From the NCBI GenBank assembly GCA_024681875.1, contig JAILAA010000075.1, positions 1-12,801 of the forward strand: DNA of 12,801 nucleotides. The letters run 5' to 3'. The notes below the pieces were generated by a model. It was not told the origin of the DNA. It did not search any database and saw only the letters and a program-made list of their open reading frames with translations. How positions within the stretch are numbered: the first letter of the stretch is position 1; the number at the start of each line of letters is the position of its first letter. A program made the translations under genes and the position numbers. The DNA is from Prevotella sp. (lineage in GTDB: Bacteria > Bacteroidota > Bacteroidia > Bacteroidales > Bacteroidaceae). Of the stretch, positions 1 to 6,152 are shown in pieces.

Positions 1-2061
1 AGCCACAGCCAAGTTAGAATCCTGGCCTACGCTGATGGTCACAGTCGGCACGCGTCCAAAGACAGCGTTCTGCGAGATGGCGGTGAAGTTGGGAGCACGG
101 CCCGTCAGTTTCGATGTGGAGCGGTGGTTACCCACGGGATCGCCAAAGCCGCTGATGCCCATCACGCCGTCGCTGAGCACAATCTCGGCAGCAGCCCAGT
201 CTTCAGGCACAGTGAAGGAAACGGACTGTGCACCGGCGTTAGAAGCCATTGTGTACTGATTTTTCTTGCCGTCTGTCAAGGTGATGCCCTCAGTGGCCTT
301 CTTGTAGCTGAGGCCTGCAGAGAAGTTATGGATGCCTGCCAGTTTACCGGCGGGATGATAAAGACCAGCGTATTGCACGGTGACCTCATCGCCGGGCTTC
401 ACGCTCGTGACGCTCTCGCCACCCACCAGAATGTCGCGATGGCAAGGCTTGGCGGTGATGACCTGATAGACACTCTGTCCACCGGCATTGGTCAGGCACA
501 CGATGTTGCGGCCCATGGTGAGATGCAGGGTGTAACTGCCATCGGCATTCTGTGTCACGCCCTCAGCCGAGAATCCTGTATAGGAAGCGGCACTCTGACC
601 GATAACCGGACGTGCCAATGTTACACTGCTGACGCCCTCCGGCATGAAGGTATAGTCGAAGCCGTCCTCGGTGTCGAGGTAATAGAGTACGTCGAACTCG
701 GCATCAATGTTCTCCATTGAGAGTTTCGTGTCAATGGGGTCCGTGCTGCCCCATGCGGTGACTGTGGTCAGATAATCCTTATTGATAGTGATGTTGGGTG
801 TGATACCAGTGGCCTGCTCGCCCACGGTAACAACGAACACACCAGTGTTCTCGGGCCAGATGGCTCCCCAGTCGCTGCCACCCACGAAGTCCTTTCTGGT
901 GGCGCCGCTATATTGGTCGAGATGAATGGCGTCGTAGGTAACAAGCACGATGGCAGTTCCCGTTCCAACAGCCGTCAGCAGCTCGTTCTCCACCTTCACT
1001 ACTGAGTTGTCCTCCTGTCCGTTCAGGCTGACGACGGTGAAGTGGTAGTCTGGCTCAATGAAGTAGTTGCTGGTGATGCCGTCGATGAGCTCCCAGTTGC
1101 GCATGGGCAGGATATCGTAGGTGTCGCCCACGTTAGCCAGCTGCAGATGGCCGGCGGGGTTGATGTTCAGGAAGAGGTCGCCCACGTTGTAGCCATTGTT
1201 CGAGTTGACGTCGTGGTCGATGAACTTCGGGGCTTTGGCCGAGAGGTCGGCATCGGTGATGACCAGCTCCGGACGCTTCTCAGGGTCGATGCTCATGGTG
1301 AAGATGCCGGCGTGTGTCAGTTTGCCGGGCTGGCTGACACGGTAGTTGTACTGCTGCTTGTCGGCCAACTTAAAGGTATAGACCTTGGCACCGCCCTCGG
1401 TAGTGACGTTCTGCGCTTCCACCTCCTTGAACTTTACATAGTGGGCAGTCTTCGTGCCAAGGAAAAGAGCGGCCTCGGCAGGCACAGTGATGCTATAGGC
1501 GGCACTCATAGGAGCCTCGGCCTGAATAGTGGGATTGTTGGTCACCGTGCCGCTGTAGTTGACAGGAAGATAGCCCTCAGCCTGACGTGCCTCGGAAGGG
1601 ACGAGGTCAAGGTAGTAGGTGCTTCCGCTGAACACAAGGAACATTTTGTTGCCACTGGTGTACTCACCCATAGTGGTGTTCACCACGGCACCCTCCTTGG
1701 TTGTCACTTTCAGATTGAAAGTGTAGTCGGTGCCATAGACCCAGTCGGCGTTCTTCACGCGAATCTCGGGCGAGAAGATGGCGAAGGTGGTGTGGCTGGC
1801 GTCAACGGTCAGCTCGATGGTGCCGCTCACGGTTTCGCCATCGGCTGCGGTGGCCGTCAGCAGATAGGTGCCGTCGGGTGCGTCAAAGATGTACTTGTTG
1901 CTGGTGGGCTTACCCACCTCAACAGGCTCATTGGTTGCAGTGTTCACCAACGACTTAATGAGTTTGCTTTTCGCGTTCATGGTCACCTCAACCTGCGTGG
2001 CAAAGGCGTTGCTCACTGCCATCAGTGCCAGCACCATGAAACTTAGTAGAAACTTCTTCAT
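1..2061 (-). CDS. Large secreted Ig-like surface protein, third gene of the B12 operon (3' end outside window)
   Basis: The reading frame is open from ATG at 2061 to the window edge, giving 687 residues with no stop, so the C-terminus is missing. The N-terminus is a clear signal peptide (MKKFLLSFMVLALMAVSNAFA, then TQ); there is no cysteine at the cleavage site, so this is a Sec/SPase I substrate rather than a lipoprotein. The rest is beta-rich and low in cysteine. Residues about 55-95 look like a carboxypeptidase-regulatory-like beta sandwich (DGTYLLTATAADGETVSG), and residues about 310-415 look like a bacterial Ig-like group 2 domain (SVVKVENELLTAVGTGTAIV, then a GAIWPENTGVFVVTVG strand pair). 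It lies 120 bp downstream of the BtuG-like gene on the same strand and has no clear promoter of its own, so it probably belongs to the riboswitch-controlled unit. A role in cobalamin capture at the cell surface is inferred from position only; no B12-binding motif is recognised. Confidence 0.8.
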   Translation of the reverse strand, partial: MKKFLLSFMVLALMAVSNAFATQVEVTMNAKSKLIKSLVNTATNEPVEVGKPTSNKYIFDAPDGTYLLTATAADGETVSGTIELTVDASHTTFAIFSPEIRVKNADWVYGTDYTFNLKVTTKEGAVVNTTMGEYTSGNKMFLVFSGSTYYLDLVPSEARQAEGYLPVNYSGTVTNNPTIQAEAPMSAAYSITVPAEAALFLGTKTAHYVKFKEVEAQNVTTEGGAKVYTFKLADKQQYNYRVSQPGKLTHAGIFTMSIDPEKRPELVITDADLSAKAPKFIDHDVNSNNGYNVGDLFLNINPAGHLQLANVGDTYDILPMRNWELIDGITSNYFIEPDYHFTVVSLNGQEDNSVVKVENELLTAVGTGTAIVLVTYDAIHLDQYSGATRKDFVGGSDWGAIWPENTGVFVVTVGEQATGITPNITINKDYLTTVTAWGSTDPIDTKLSMENIDAEFDVLYYLDTEDGFDYTFMPEGVSSVTLARPVIGQSAASYTGFSAEGVTQNADGSYTLHLTMGRNIVCLTNAGGQSVYQVITAKPCHRDILVGGESVTSVKPGDEVTVQYAGLYHPAGKLAGIHNFSAGLSYKKATEGITLTDGKKNQYTMASNAGAQSVSFTVPEDWAAAEIVLSDGVMGISGFGDPVGNHRSTSKLTGRAPNFTAISQNAVFGRVPTVTISVGQDSNLAVA

Positions 2062-2107
2062 GTTAATGATTATTTAAAGGGTTAACGTATTTTTTATTTT
2101 GTCCGCG

Positions 2108-2179
2108 AAAATCCGAAGGCTTCGGATTTTTGTCCGACCGGGTCGGATTTTTGTCCGAAGGCTCCGGATTTTTTCGGAC
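2108..2179. terminator. Array of three related hairpins with T-runs between the btuG-like gene and the surface protein gene
   Basis: Three near-copies of a roughly 21-nt unit of form TCCGA-(centre)-TCGGATTTTT follow one another directly after the btuG-like stop codon. The first is a near-perfect hairpin (stem AAAATCCGAA/TTCGGATTTT, 3-nt centre). The second is TCCGACC/GGTCGGA. The third can fold as GTCCGAA/TTCGGAC. Each T-run reads in the plus direction, and the first hairpin also has four T on the minus strand. The array could act as a partial terminator or mRNA-stabilising element between btuG and the downstream gene. It may also be a dispersed repeat. No plus-strand gene ends here. Confidence 0.5.
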
Positions 2180-2181
2180 AA

Positions 2182-3462
2182 TTACTTTTTCATCACTTTC
2201 TTGTGCCCTTGTCGTATGAAAAGGTTGCCAGTACGGAAATACTTGCAGCGAATACCACGAAGATCAAAGGAATTACTATTGACGGATTTACTATTGACGA
2301 TTTGGCTGATGCTATTGAAATGCTGTCCATCGGGCGGCAGGGCAAGGAAGTGGCCCGGGTTGACATAGACCTTGTATTTGCCGAGGAGCTGACCTTCGGG
2401 CGTCCACTGATAGAGGTAGCCGGCCCCTTCGAAGGAGCCGGCGTCTGTGCCATAGACGTAGCCGGTATAGGGGTTGACATAGATGCCGTAGGGCTGGGCC
2501 ATCTTTTCGAAGTTGGCCTTCAGCGTGCCGGGCAGCGCCTTGGTCACGCCGCTGGCGCCACGTGTCTCCATCACCGTCTGCGGGTCGATGGTCATGCAGC
2601 TAAACTCATAGTCGCCGGTGATATAGGAGAAGCTGGAGCCGACGGCCATAAATTTGCCATCGCGCGTGGTGCAGTTGTAGGTAGCCGGCTCGTCAAACCT
2701 TACAAAACAGTTTCCGCCAGTGAGAGCCGCCTCGCAGTCGAAGACGAGGCTGGCGGTGGGAATGTTGTAGTAGTCGCCGGGCGAGTTGACGAGCAGGTAG
2801 CGTCCGCTCTGCGACATCTTTCCAAAGAGGTTGGGCACGCCTGTGTCTACAGTCTTCTCCACCATCATCGTGGCGGCATTGACGATACTCACCGTCGTCT
2901 CATAATCATGGTTTTCCTGTGCGGCGTAGCCGCCGGTGTTGGCCACGAAGAGACGGCCCTTATAGAGGGCGATGCCCTCTGGCTCATAGCCCACTTCGCA
3001 GGCTGCCACGGTCTTGAAGGTCGTGACATCGATCTTCGCCACAAAGCCACGCTCGAAATACTTGAAGCCGCTGGTAGTCAGGCATTCATGACCGTAGCTG
3101 GTGACGTAAACGTAGCGGCCGTCGGTGCACAGCTTGCGGTTGTTGGGTATGTCCTCGGTGGCGGCCACAGCCTTGCCCTCTGGCGTGATGAACTGCACGA
3201 TGTTTGACCAGTTGACGGCAATGGCAATCAGGTTGTCGTTCACCTGTATGATGTCGTTGGGTGTATCACCGATCTTCTGCTTGTTCACGTCACGGAACCA
3301 CGAATTGCTCACCACATGGTCGTTCTCGAAGTAGGTCAGGCGGCCGTTGTCGGCCTGCCACATGCCCTCGTTCAGCAGGATAAGCCTCTCCTGTGCTGCA
3401 AGGCCAACTGCCAGCAATAGCAGCAAAGATGTAATAGATATCCTCATTCTTGTCATAGTCAT
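2182..3462 (-). CDS. btuG: BtuG-like YncE/DUF5074-type beta-propeller, cobalamin-capture partner of BtuB
   Basis: The product is about 426 residues from the chosen ATG. The frame is open as far as 3552, but the first 30 residues of that longer version come largely from the palindrome at 3507-3550 and precede the signal peptide, so a later start is preferred; ATGs at 3474, 3462, 3456 and 3447 are all possible. The signal peptide core is MRISITSLLLLLAVGLAAQ and has no lipobox cysteine. The body has propeller-like blades with repeated G-R-Y/F-V/L-Y/F-V motifs (DGRYVYVTSYG, KGRLFVANTGGY, SGRYLLVNSPGDYY) and ends with a typical propeller closing strand (YQWTPEGQLLGKYKVYVNPG). In Bacteroides, BtuG lipoproteins bind cobalamin tightly at the cell surface and sit as a lid on BtuB. 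Position directly after btuB and behind a cobalamin riboswitch supports the same job. The last 30 residues (FDLRGIRCKYFRTGNLFIRQ followed by a KKVMKK end) resemble the short sorting tails of T9SS cargo. The linker before the tail includes a 15-nt repeat. Confidence 0.75.
   Translation of the reverse strand: MTMTRMRISITSLLLLLAVGLAAQERLILLNEGMWQADNGRLTYFENDHVVSNSWFRDVNKQKIGDTPNDIIQVNDNLIAIAVNWSNIVQFITPEGKAVAATEDIPNNRKLCTDGRYVYVTSYGHECLTTSGFKYFERGFVAKIDVTTFKTVAACEVGYEPEGIALYKGRLFVANTGGYAAQENHDYETTVSIVNAATMMVEKTVDTGVPNLFGKMSQSGRYLLVNSPGDYYNIPTASLVFDCEAALTGGNCFVRFDEPATYNCTTRDGKFMAVGSSFSYITGDYEFSCMTIDPQTVMETRGASGVTKALPGTLKANFEKMAQPYGIYVNPYTGYVYGTDAGSFEGAGYLYQWTPEGQLLGKYKVYVNPGHFLALPPDGQHFNSISQIVNSKSVNSNSFDLRGIRCKYFRTGNLFIRQGHKKVMKK
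2275..2304. repeat. Two copies of a 15-nt repeat in the btuG-like linker
   Basis: ACTATTGACGGATTT (2275-2289) is followed directly by ACTATTGACGATTTG (2290-2304). On the coding strand this gives the low-complexity IVNSKSVNSNS stretch between the propeller and the C-terminal tail. The period is a multiple of three, so a change in copy number would keep the frame. Confidence 0.75.
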
Positions 3463-3506
3463 TTCATAGTTCATAATGCAAAGAGAACCATTTTCTTTAG
3501 AATCGC

Positions 3507-3550
3507 GCGCAGCCATTCCCCTCCCCTTGAGGGGCGGGGAATGGCTGCGC
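3507..3550. repeat. Long palindrome between btuB and the btuG-like gene
   Basis: GCGCAGCCATTCCCC (3507-3521) is the exact reverse complement of GGGGAATGGCTGCGC (3536-3550). Inside it, CCCC (3523-3526) pairs with GGGG (3531-3534) around a TTGA loop, so the whole element folds as a 15-bp stem, one mismatch, a 4-bp stem and a tetraloop. It is GC-rich and sits in the leader of the btuG-like gene, about 45-85 bp upstream of the start. On the plus strand it is followed by ATTGTTTTTC, which resembles a terminator, but there is no plus-strand gene here. On the minus strand no T-run follows. A role in differential expression or mRNA processing within the operon is possible, or it may be a dispersed REP-like element. 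Confidence 0.7.
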
Positions 3551-3575
3551 ATTGTTTTTCATTCCGCTGGTTTAG

Positions 3576-5699
3576 TCATAATCCAATGGTAAGGGTGAGT
3601 TTATAGTTACGACCCGGCATGGGATAGCGGGGAATATGCTCGTATTGCTCATCCAGCACGTCGCAGACCTCGAGGCATAGGCCAAGAGAGGTGAGAGGTG
3701 AGAAGTGAGAGGTGAGAGATTTGGGCAATGTGCAAGAGAGCTTCGCATCGATGTTCTGATAGGGTTCAAGAATGTCCTCGGGGTCGGCATAGCTCCACAT
3801 GCGCTCGCCTACGTGCATATAGGAAACGGTGAGCGACAACTCCTTCCATGCAGCTACGCCTGTCAGAGTATAGGACAGCTCCGGTGAGTAGCAGATGGGC
3901 TTGTTGTAGGTGTCCTCATCGTCAGGGTCAGTGCGGTTGAGGTCTTTCTGCCACGTCAGCGAGGTAAGCAGCGAGAAGCGCCAGTCTTTCGTGTCGTAAT
4001 GTCCCTGTGCCGTGGCATTGAGGCCTCGACAGAAGGTGTAGCCGTAGTTCAACATCGTCCAAGTGTAGGTGCCCTTCAGCGGCAGGCAAACGATGCGGTT
4101 CTCTATCTTGTTCTGGTAGACGTCGGCCTGAAGGTCCATTGACCATTGACCGTTGACCATTGAACGTTGACCATTGAACGTTGAATGTTGTCTTTTTGCC
4201 CAGTGATATTCCAATCCGATGTTCCACTGCTTCGTATACTCTGGCTTGAGGTTGCGGTTGCCCACCTGCGTGTAGTAGAGGTCGTTGAGCGTGGGGGCAC
4301 GGAATATCTTCTTGTACCACGCACGCATCGTCACGCCGTACAGCGTATAGGCCACTGACATGGCTGGCGTCCAGCGGTCCAGTGGGTCAGCGGCGCCTAC
4401 TCGGGTGAAGGTAAAGTCATGATAGTGCTGGTGCAGCATGGACGCGGCGGCCTGCACGCCATGCAGGTTCATCTGTGCCGCCACCACTTCTTTCTGGTCC
4501 AGGCGGAACACGTTGTCAAAATGCTTGAGGTCGGCACGCAGTTTACTGTACCTGACATCGTAACTGGTTGAGAGCGAGAGCCACGGCCAGGGCGTATAAC
4601 CGTAGCAGAGCGCGCCGTATCCGTCTTCCTGCCGATAGTGGTTGTTGACACGCGCCGTGTTCTGGTTCTCAGGGTAGTCAGTGCAGTAGCGCAGGTATTC
4701 GTTGGTGTACTTCGCATTGGCTTTTACACGGTGATGGCCCAGAAACTCGTGCTGGAACGAGGCTTGCACAAAGAAGTCACGGTCCCACTCACGGCCCACG
4801 TTGACATATTTGTCGCTCAAACGGCGGACAATGCCGCCAGGGCAGCCGCGCTCAGAATCATAATAATAAAGATGTGTAGCGAAGCCTCCCTTGAACAGTG
4901 CCCCCTCGATGCGCCCGTAACGGATGTCGCTGTTGGCACGGCGCCCTATGGTATCCTCATAATCAGAATGATAACGGAAAGGATAGTCGCCACGCGAATC
5001 GCAATACTCACCATCTACGAAGCCACGCAAGCCATTGGCCATTGACCATTGGCCATTGACCTTCGCCATATAGGTAGAGAACGAGGCACGGCGCAGCTGC
5101 ACCGACAAGGAGTCTTTCGTAGGCCGACGCGTTGTGAGGTAAACAGTGGCGCCAGAGGCGTATTCCGAAGCCGACTGGCAGTTGTCGAGCTTGTTGGCGT
5201 TGTAGAGCGACACCGTCTCCAAGGAAGAGAGAGAGAACTTCCCCAGATCGACGGTGCCGTTCTGCGCGTTGGTAATGCGGATGCCGTCGACGTAGATACC
5301 CACATGCTGGGCGCCCATCGAGCGCACGTTGACGGTCTTCAAACCGCCCAATCCGCCATAGTCCTTGATTTGCACGCCCGAGAAATACTTCAGCGCATCG
5401 GCCACGGATGTGGTGGACAGAGCTCTGAGGTCAGCGCCGCGCAACGTCTGCGACGTGGCGATGGGCCGCTTGCCATACACCTCCACCTCGCTGAGTGTCT
5501 GTGCCGTGTCGGCAAAGAGGCCTCGCTCCTGGTGCCTGCTTGCCGCGGGTACTATGTCAAACGGTGCGGCAGCCTCAGACTGGAGCGAGGCGTTCTTCTT
5601 TTCATCTGTGTTCAGAGTTGAATCCTTCAACTCTTCTCCCCATAGCGTCTGGGTGAAGAGAACCAGCGATAACCAACCAATGAGCCATCTTCTACTCAT
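3576..5699 (-). CDS. btuB: TonB-dependent vitamin B12 outer-membrane receptor BtuB
   Basis: The product is 707 residues and complete. It starts with a signal peptide (MSRRWLIGWLSLVLFTQTLWG). A TonB-box-like stretch (LSEVEVYGKRP, residues 69-79) leads into the plug domain (about 75-190) with typical motifs: VADALKYFSGVQIKDYGG, VNVRSMGAQHVGIYVDGIRI and LSSLETVSLYN. The rest is a 22-strand-type barrel, with the family motif FRAPTLNDLYYTQVGNRNLKPE near residue 470 and a final strand YPMPGRNYKLTLTIGL ending in a hydrophobic residue. Cobalamin is the likely substrate because the gene is the first one behind a cobalamin riboswitch and is followed by a BtuG-like protein. It imports substrate across the outer membrane using TonB-ExbBD energy. 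Oddly, three tracts of 7-bp tandem repeats lie inside the coding sequence (residues about 214-223, 504-522 and 661-672); all are read through in frame and probably fall in barrel loops or strand edges. Substrate assignment is inference from context and from the family. Confidence 0.9.
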   Translation of the reverse strand: MSRRWLIGWLSLVLFTQTLWGEELKDSTLNTDEKKNASLQSEAAAPFDIVPAASRHQERGLFADTAQTLSEVEVYGKRPIATSQTLRGADLRALSTTSVADALKYFSGVQIKDYGGLGGLKTVNVRSMGAQHVGIYVDGIRITNAQNGTVDLGKFSLSSLETVSLYNANKLDNCQSASEYASGATVYLTTRRPTKDSLSVQLRRASFSTYMAKVNGQWSMANGLRGFVDGEYCDSRGDYPFRYHSDYEDTIGRRANSDIRYGRIEGALFKGGFATHLYYYDSERGCPGGIVRRLSDKYVNVGREWDRDFFVQASFQHEFLGHHRVKANAKYTNEYLRYCTDYPENQNTARVNNHYRQEDGYGALCYGYTPWPWLSLSTSYDVRYSKLRADLKHFDNVFRLDQKEVVAAQMNLHGVQAAASMLHQHYHDFTFTRVGAADPLDRWTPAMSVAYTLYGVTMRAWYKKIFRAPTLNDLYYTQVGNRNLKPEYTKQWNIGLEYHWAKRQHSTFNGQRSMVNGQWSMDLQADVYQNKIENRIVCLPLKGTYTWTMLNYGYTFCRGLNATAQGHYDTKDWRFSLLTSLTWQKDLNRTDPDDEDTYNKPICYSPELSYTLTGVAAWKELSLTVSYMHVGERMWSYADPEDILEPYQNIDAKLSCTLPKSLTSHFSPLTSLGLCLEVCDVLDEQYEHIPRYPMPGRNYKLTLTIGL
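3686..3718. repeat. Heptamer tandem repeat (GAGAGGT) inside btuB
   Basis: Units of GAGAGGT occupy 3686-3692, 3693-3699, 3700-3706 (GAGAAGT) and 3707-3713, with a partial unit to 3718. On the coding strand this is the CTCTCAC-type repeat that gives a Leu-Thr-Ser-His-Phe-Ser-Pro-Leu-Thr-Ser stretch. The unit length is not a multiple of three. Confidence 0.85.
4136..4190. repeat. Heptamer tandem repeat (CCATTGA) inside btuB
   Basis: There are nearly eight 7-bp units in a row: CCATTGA, CCATTGA, CCGTTGA, CCATTGA, ACGTTGA, CCATTGA, ACGTTGA and ATGTTG. The coding strand reads this as the 7-residue periodic sequence STFNGQRSMVNGQWSM. It interrupts the receptor between the barrel strands EYHWAK and DLQADVYQNKIENR, where a loop is expected. 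Confidence 0.9.
5032..5059. repeat. Heptamer tandem repeat (CCATTGR) inside btuB, second site
   Basis: Four 7-bp units follow one another: CCATTGG, CCATTGA, CCATTGG, CCATTGA. They belong to the same family as the tract at 4136-4190, 840 bp away. The coding strand reads them as VNGQWSMANG near residues 214-223, just after the plug domain. Confidence 0.85.
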
Positions 5700-5745
5700 G
5701 TCTGTGTAAATCCGTATCAGTCCGTGGCTAATAATAGTCCGAGGC
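5700..5745. repeat. Probable dispersed ATCCGT/GTCCGTGGCT repeat in the btuB leader
   Basis: The stretch just upstream of the btuB start holds TGTAAATCCGT and CAGTCCGTGGCTAAT, which resembles the degenerate AATCCGTG...AATCCGTGGCT repeats seen between genes in many Bacteroidales genomes. It sits between the riboswitch and the start codon and so is part of the mRNA leader. The family assignment is from memory of such repeats, not from a search. Confidence 0.4.
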
Positions 5746-5789
5746 TTGAATCGTGGCCTGCCTTCCTAACCCCAGAGGCTCATGCAGGA

Positions 5790-5965
5790 CATCCACACCG
5801 TGGCAGGTCTTCTGGCTCGTCGCTCGGACTGCAAGCGTCTTCCCGAAAATCTCAGTGACGTTATGCTTGCGCCGTTCAAAGGCGACTCACAGCTGCGGGA
5901 CAGCAGGGGATTCACACCCCTTTCCCTTTTGATCGGGCTCCAAAGGGCCCAAACCACCGTGTTTG
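5790..5965 (-). ncRNA. Cobalamin riboswitch controlling btuB
   Basis: Read on the minus strand, this region has the landmarks of the cobalamin aptamer. The conserved core at 5889-5926 reads GGGAAAGGGGTGTGAATCCC, then CTGCTGTCCCGCAGCTGT. About 70 nt further on is the B12 box AGCCAGAAGACCTGCC (5802-5817). The order and spacing fit the class. The riboswitch starts close to the predicted transcription start and ends about 90 nt before the btuB ATG, so it should lower btuB expression when cobalamin is plentiful. A GGCAGG segment at about 5757-5762, downstream of the aptamer, could pair with CCTGCC of the B12 box and form part of the switch. That pairing is inference; no obvious intrinsic terminator follows, which favours control of translation. 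The exact ends are approximate. Confidence 0.93.
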
Positions 5966-5971
5966 CGAGTG

Positions 5972-6002
5972 CAAAGGTACGACAAACGAATGAGATGGCA
6001 AA
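5972..6002 (-). promoter_or_regulatory. Bacteroidota-type promoter of the B12 operon
   Basis: On the minus strand, TTTG (5999-6002) is followed after 19 nt by TACCTTTG (5972-5979). This matches the Bacteroidota primary sigma consensus TTTG - 19 to 21 nt - TAnnTTTG. Transcription would start near 5965, immediately before the riboswitch. Confidence 0.8.
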
Positions 6003-6095
6003 AGCTTTGAGCGCATTTTTTATTGTTCTGTTAAAAAAAAATAACGCCATGTAAAAAAAATCACAATCCTTAACTCTCAACTCCTAACTTTTTCG

Positions 6096-6103
6096 TACTT
6101 TTG
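6096..6103 (+). promoter_or_regulatory. Bacteroidota -7 box for the DUF349 gene
   Basis: TACTTTTG matches TAnnTTTG 50 bp upstream of the ATG at 6153. No good TTTG box is present 19-21 nt upstream, so the -33 element is weak. The region just upstream (6070-6090) is a TTAACTCTCAACTCCTAAC repeat-like stretch. The promoter is divergent from that of the B12 operon. Confidence 0.5.
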
Positions 6104-6152
6104 TCCCGAATTGTGAACATACTCAATAAAATCAGTAACTTAAAACAGTTAA

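Noticed and set aside
124..3334. Long plus-strand open frames at 124-720, 1042-2046 and 2203-3207
   Set aside because: They lie opposite the surface-protein and btuG-like genes. The minus-strand proteins have signal peptides and domain structure; the plus-strand translations show only low-complexity Val/Gly/His-rich sequence typical of antisense frames in GC-rich genes.
3463..3552. N-terminal extension of the btuG-like protein starting at 3552
   Set aside because: Its first residues are encoded by the palindrome, and the signal peptide would be internal; a start at or after 3474 is more likely.
4136..5059. Heptamer tracts as a CRISPR array
   Set aside because: Units are 7 bp, contiguous and without spacers, and lie inside an intact reading frame.
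5766..6080. Open frames on both strands across the riboswitch
   Set aside because: The conserved cobalamin aptamer and the promoter account for this region; the short translations resemble no protein.
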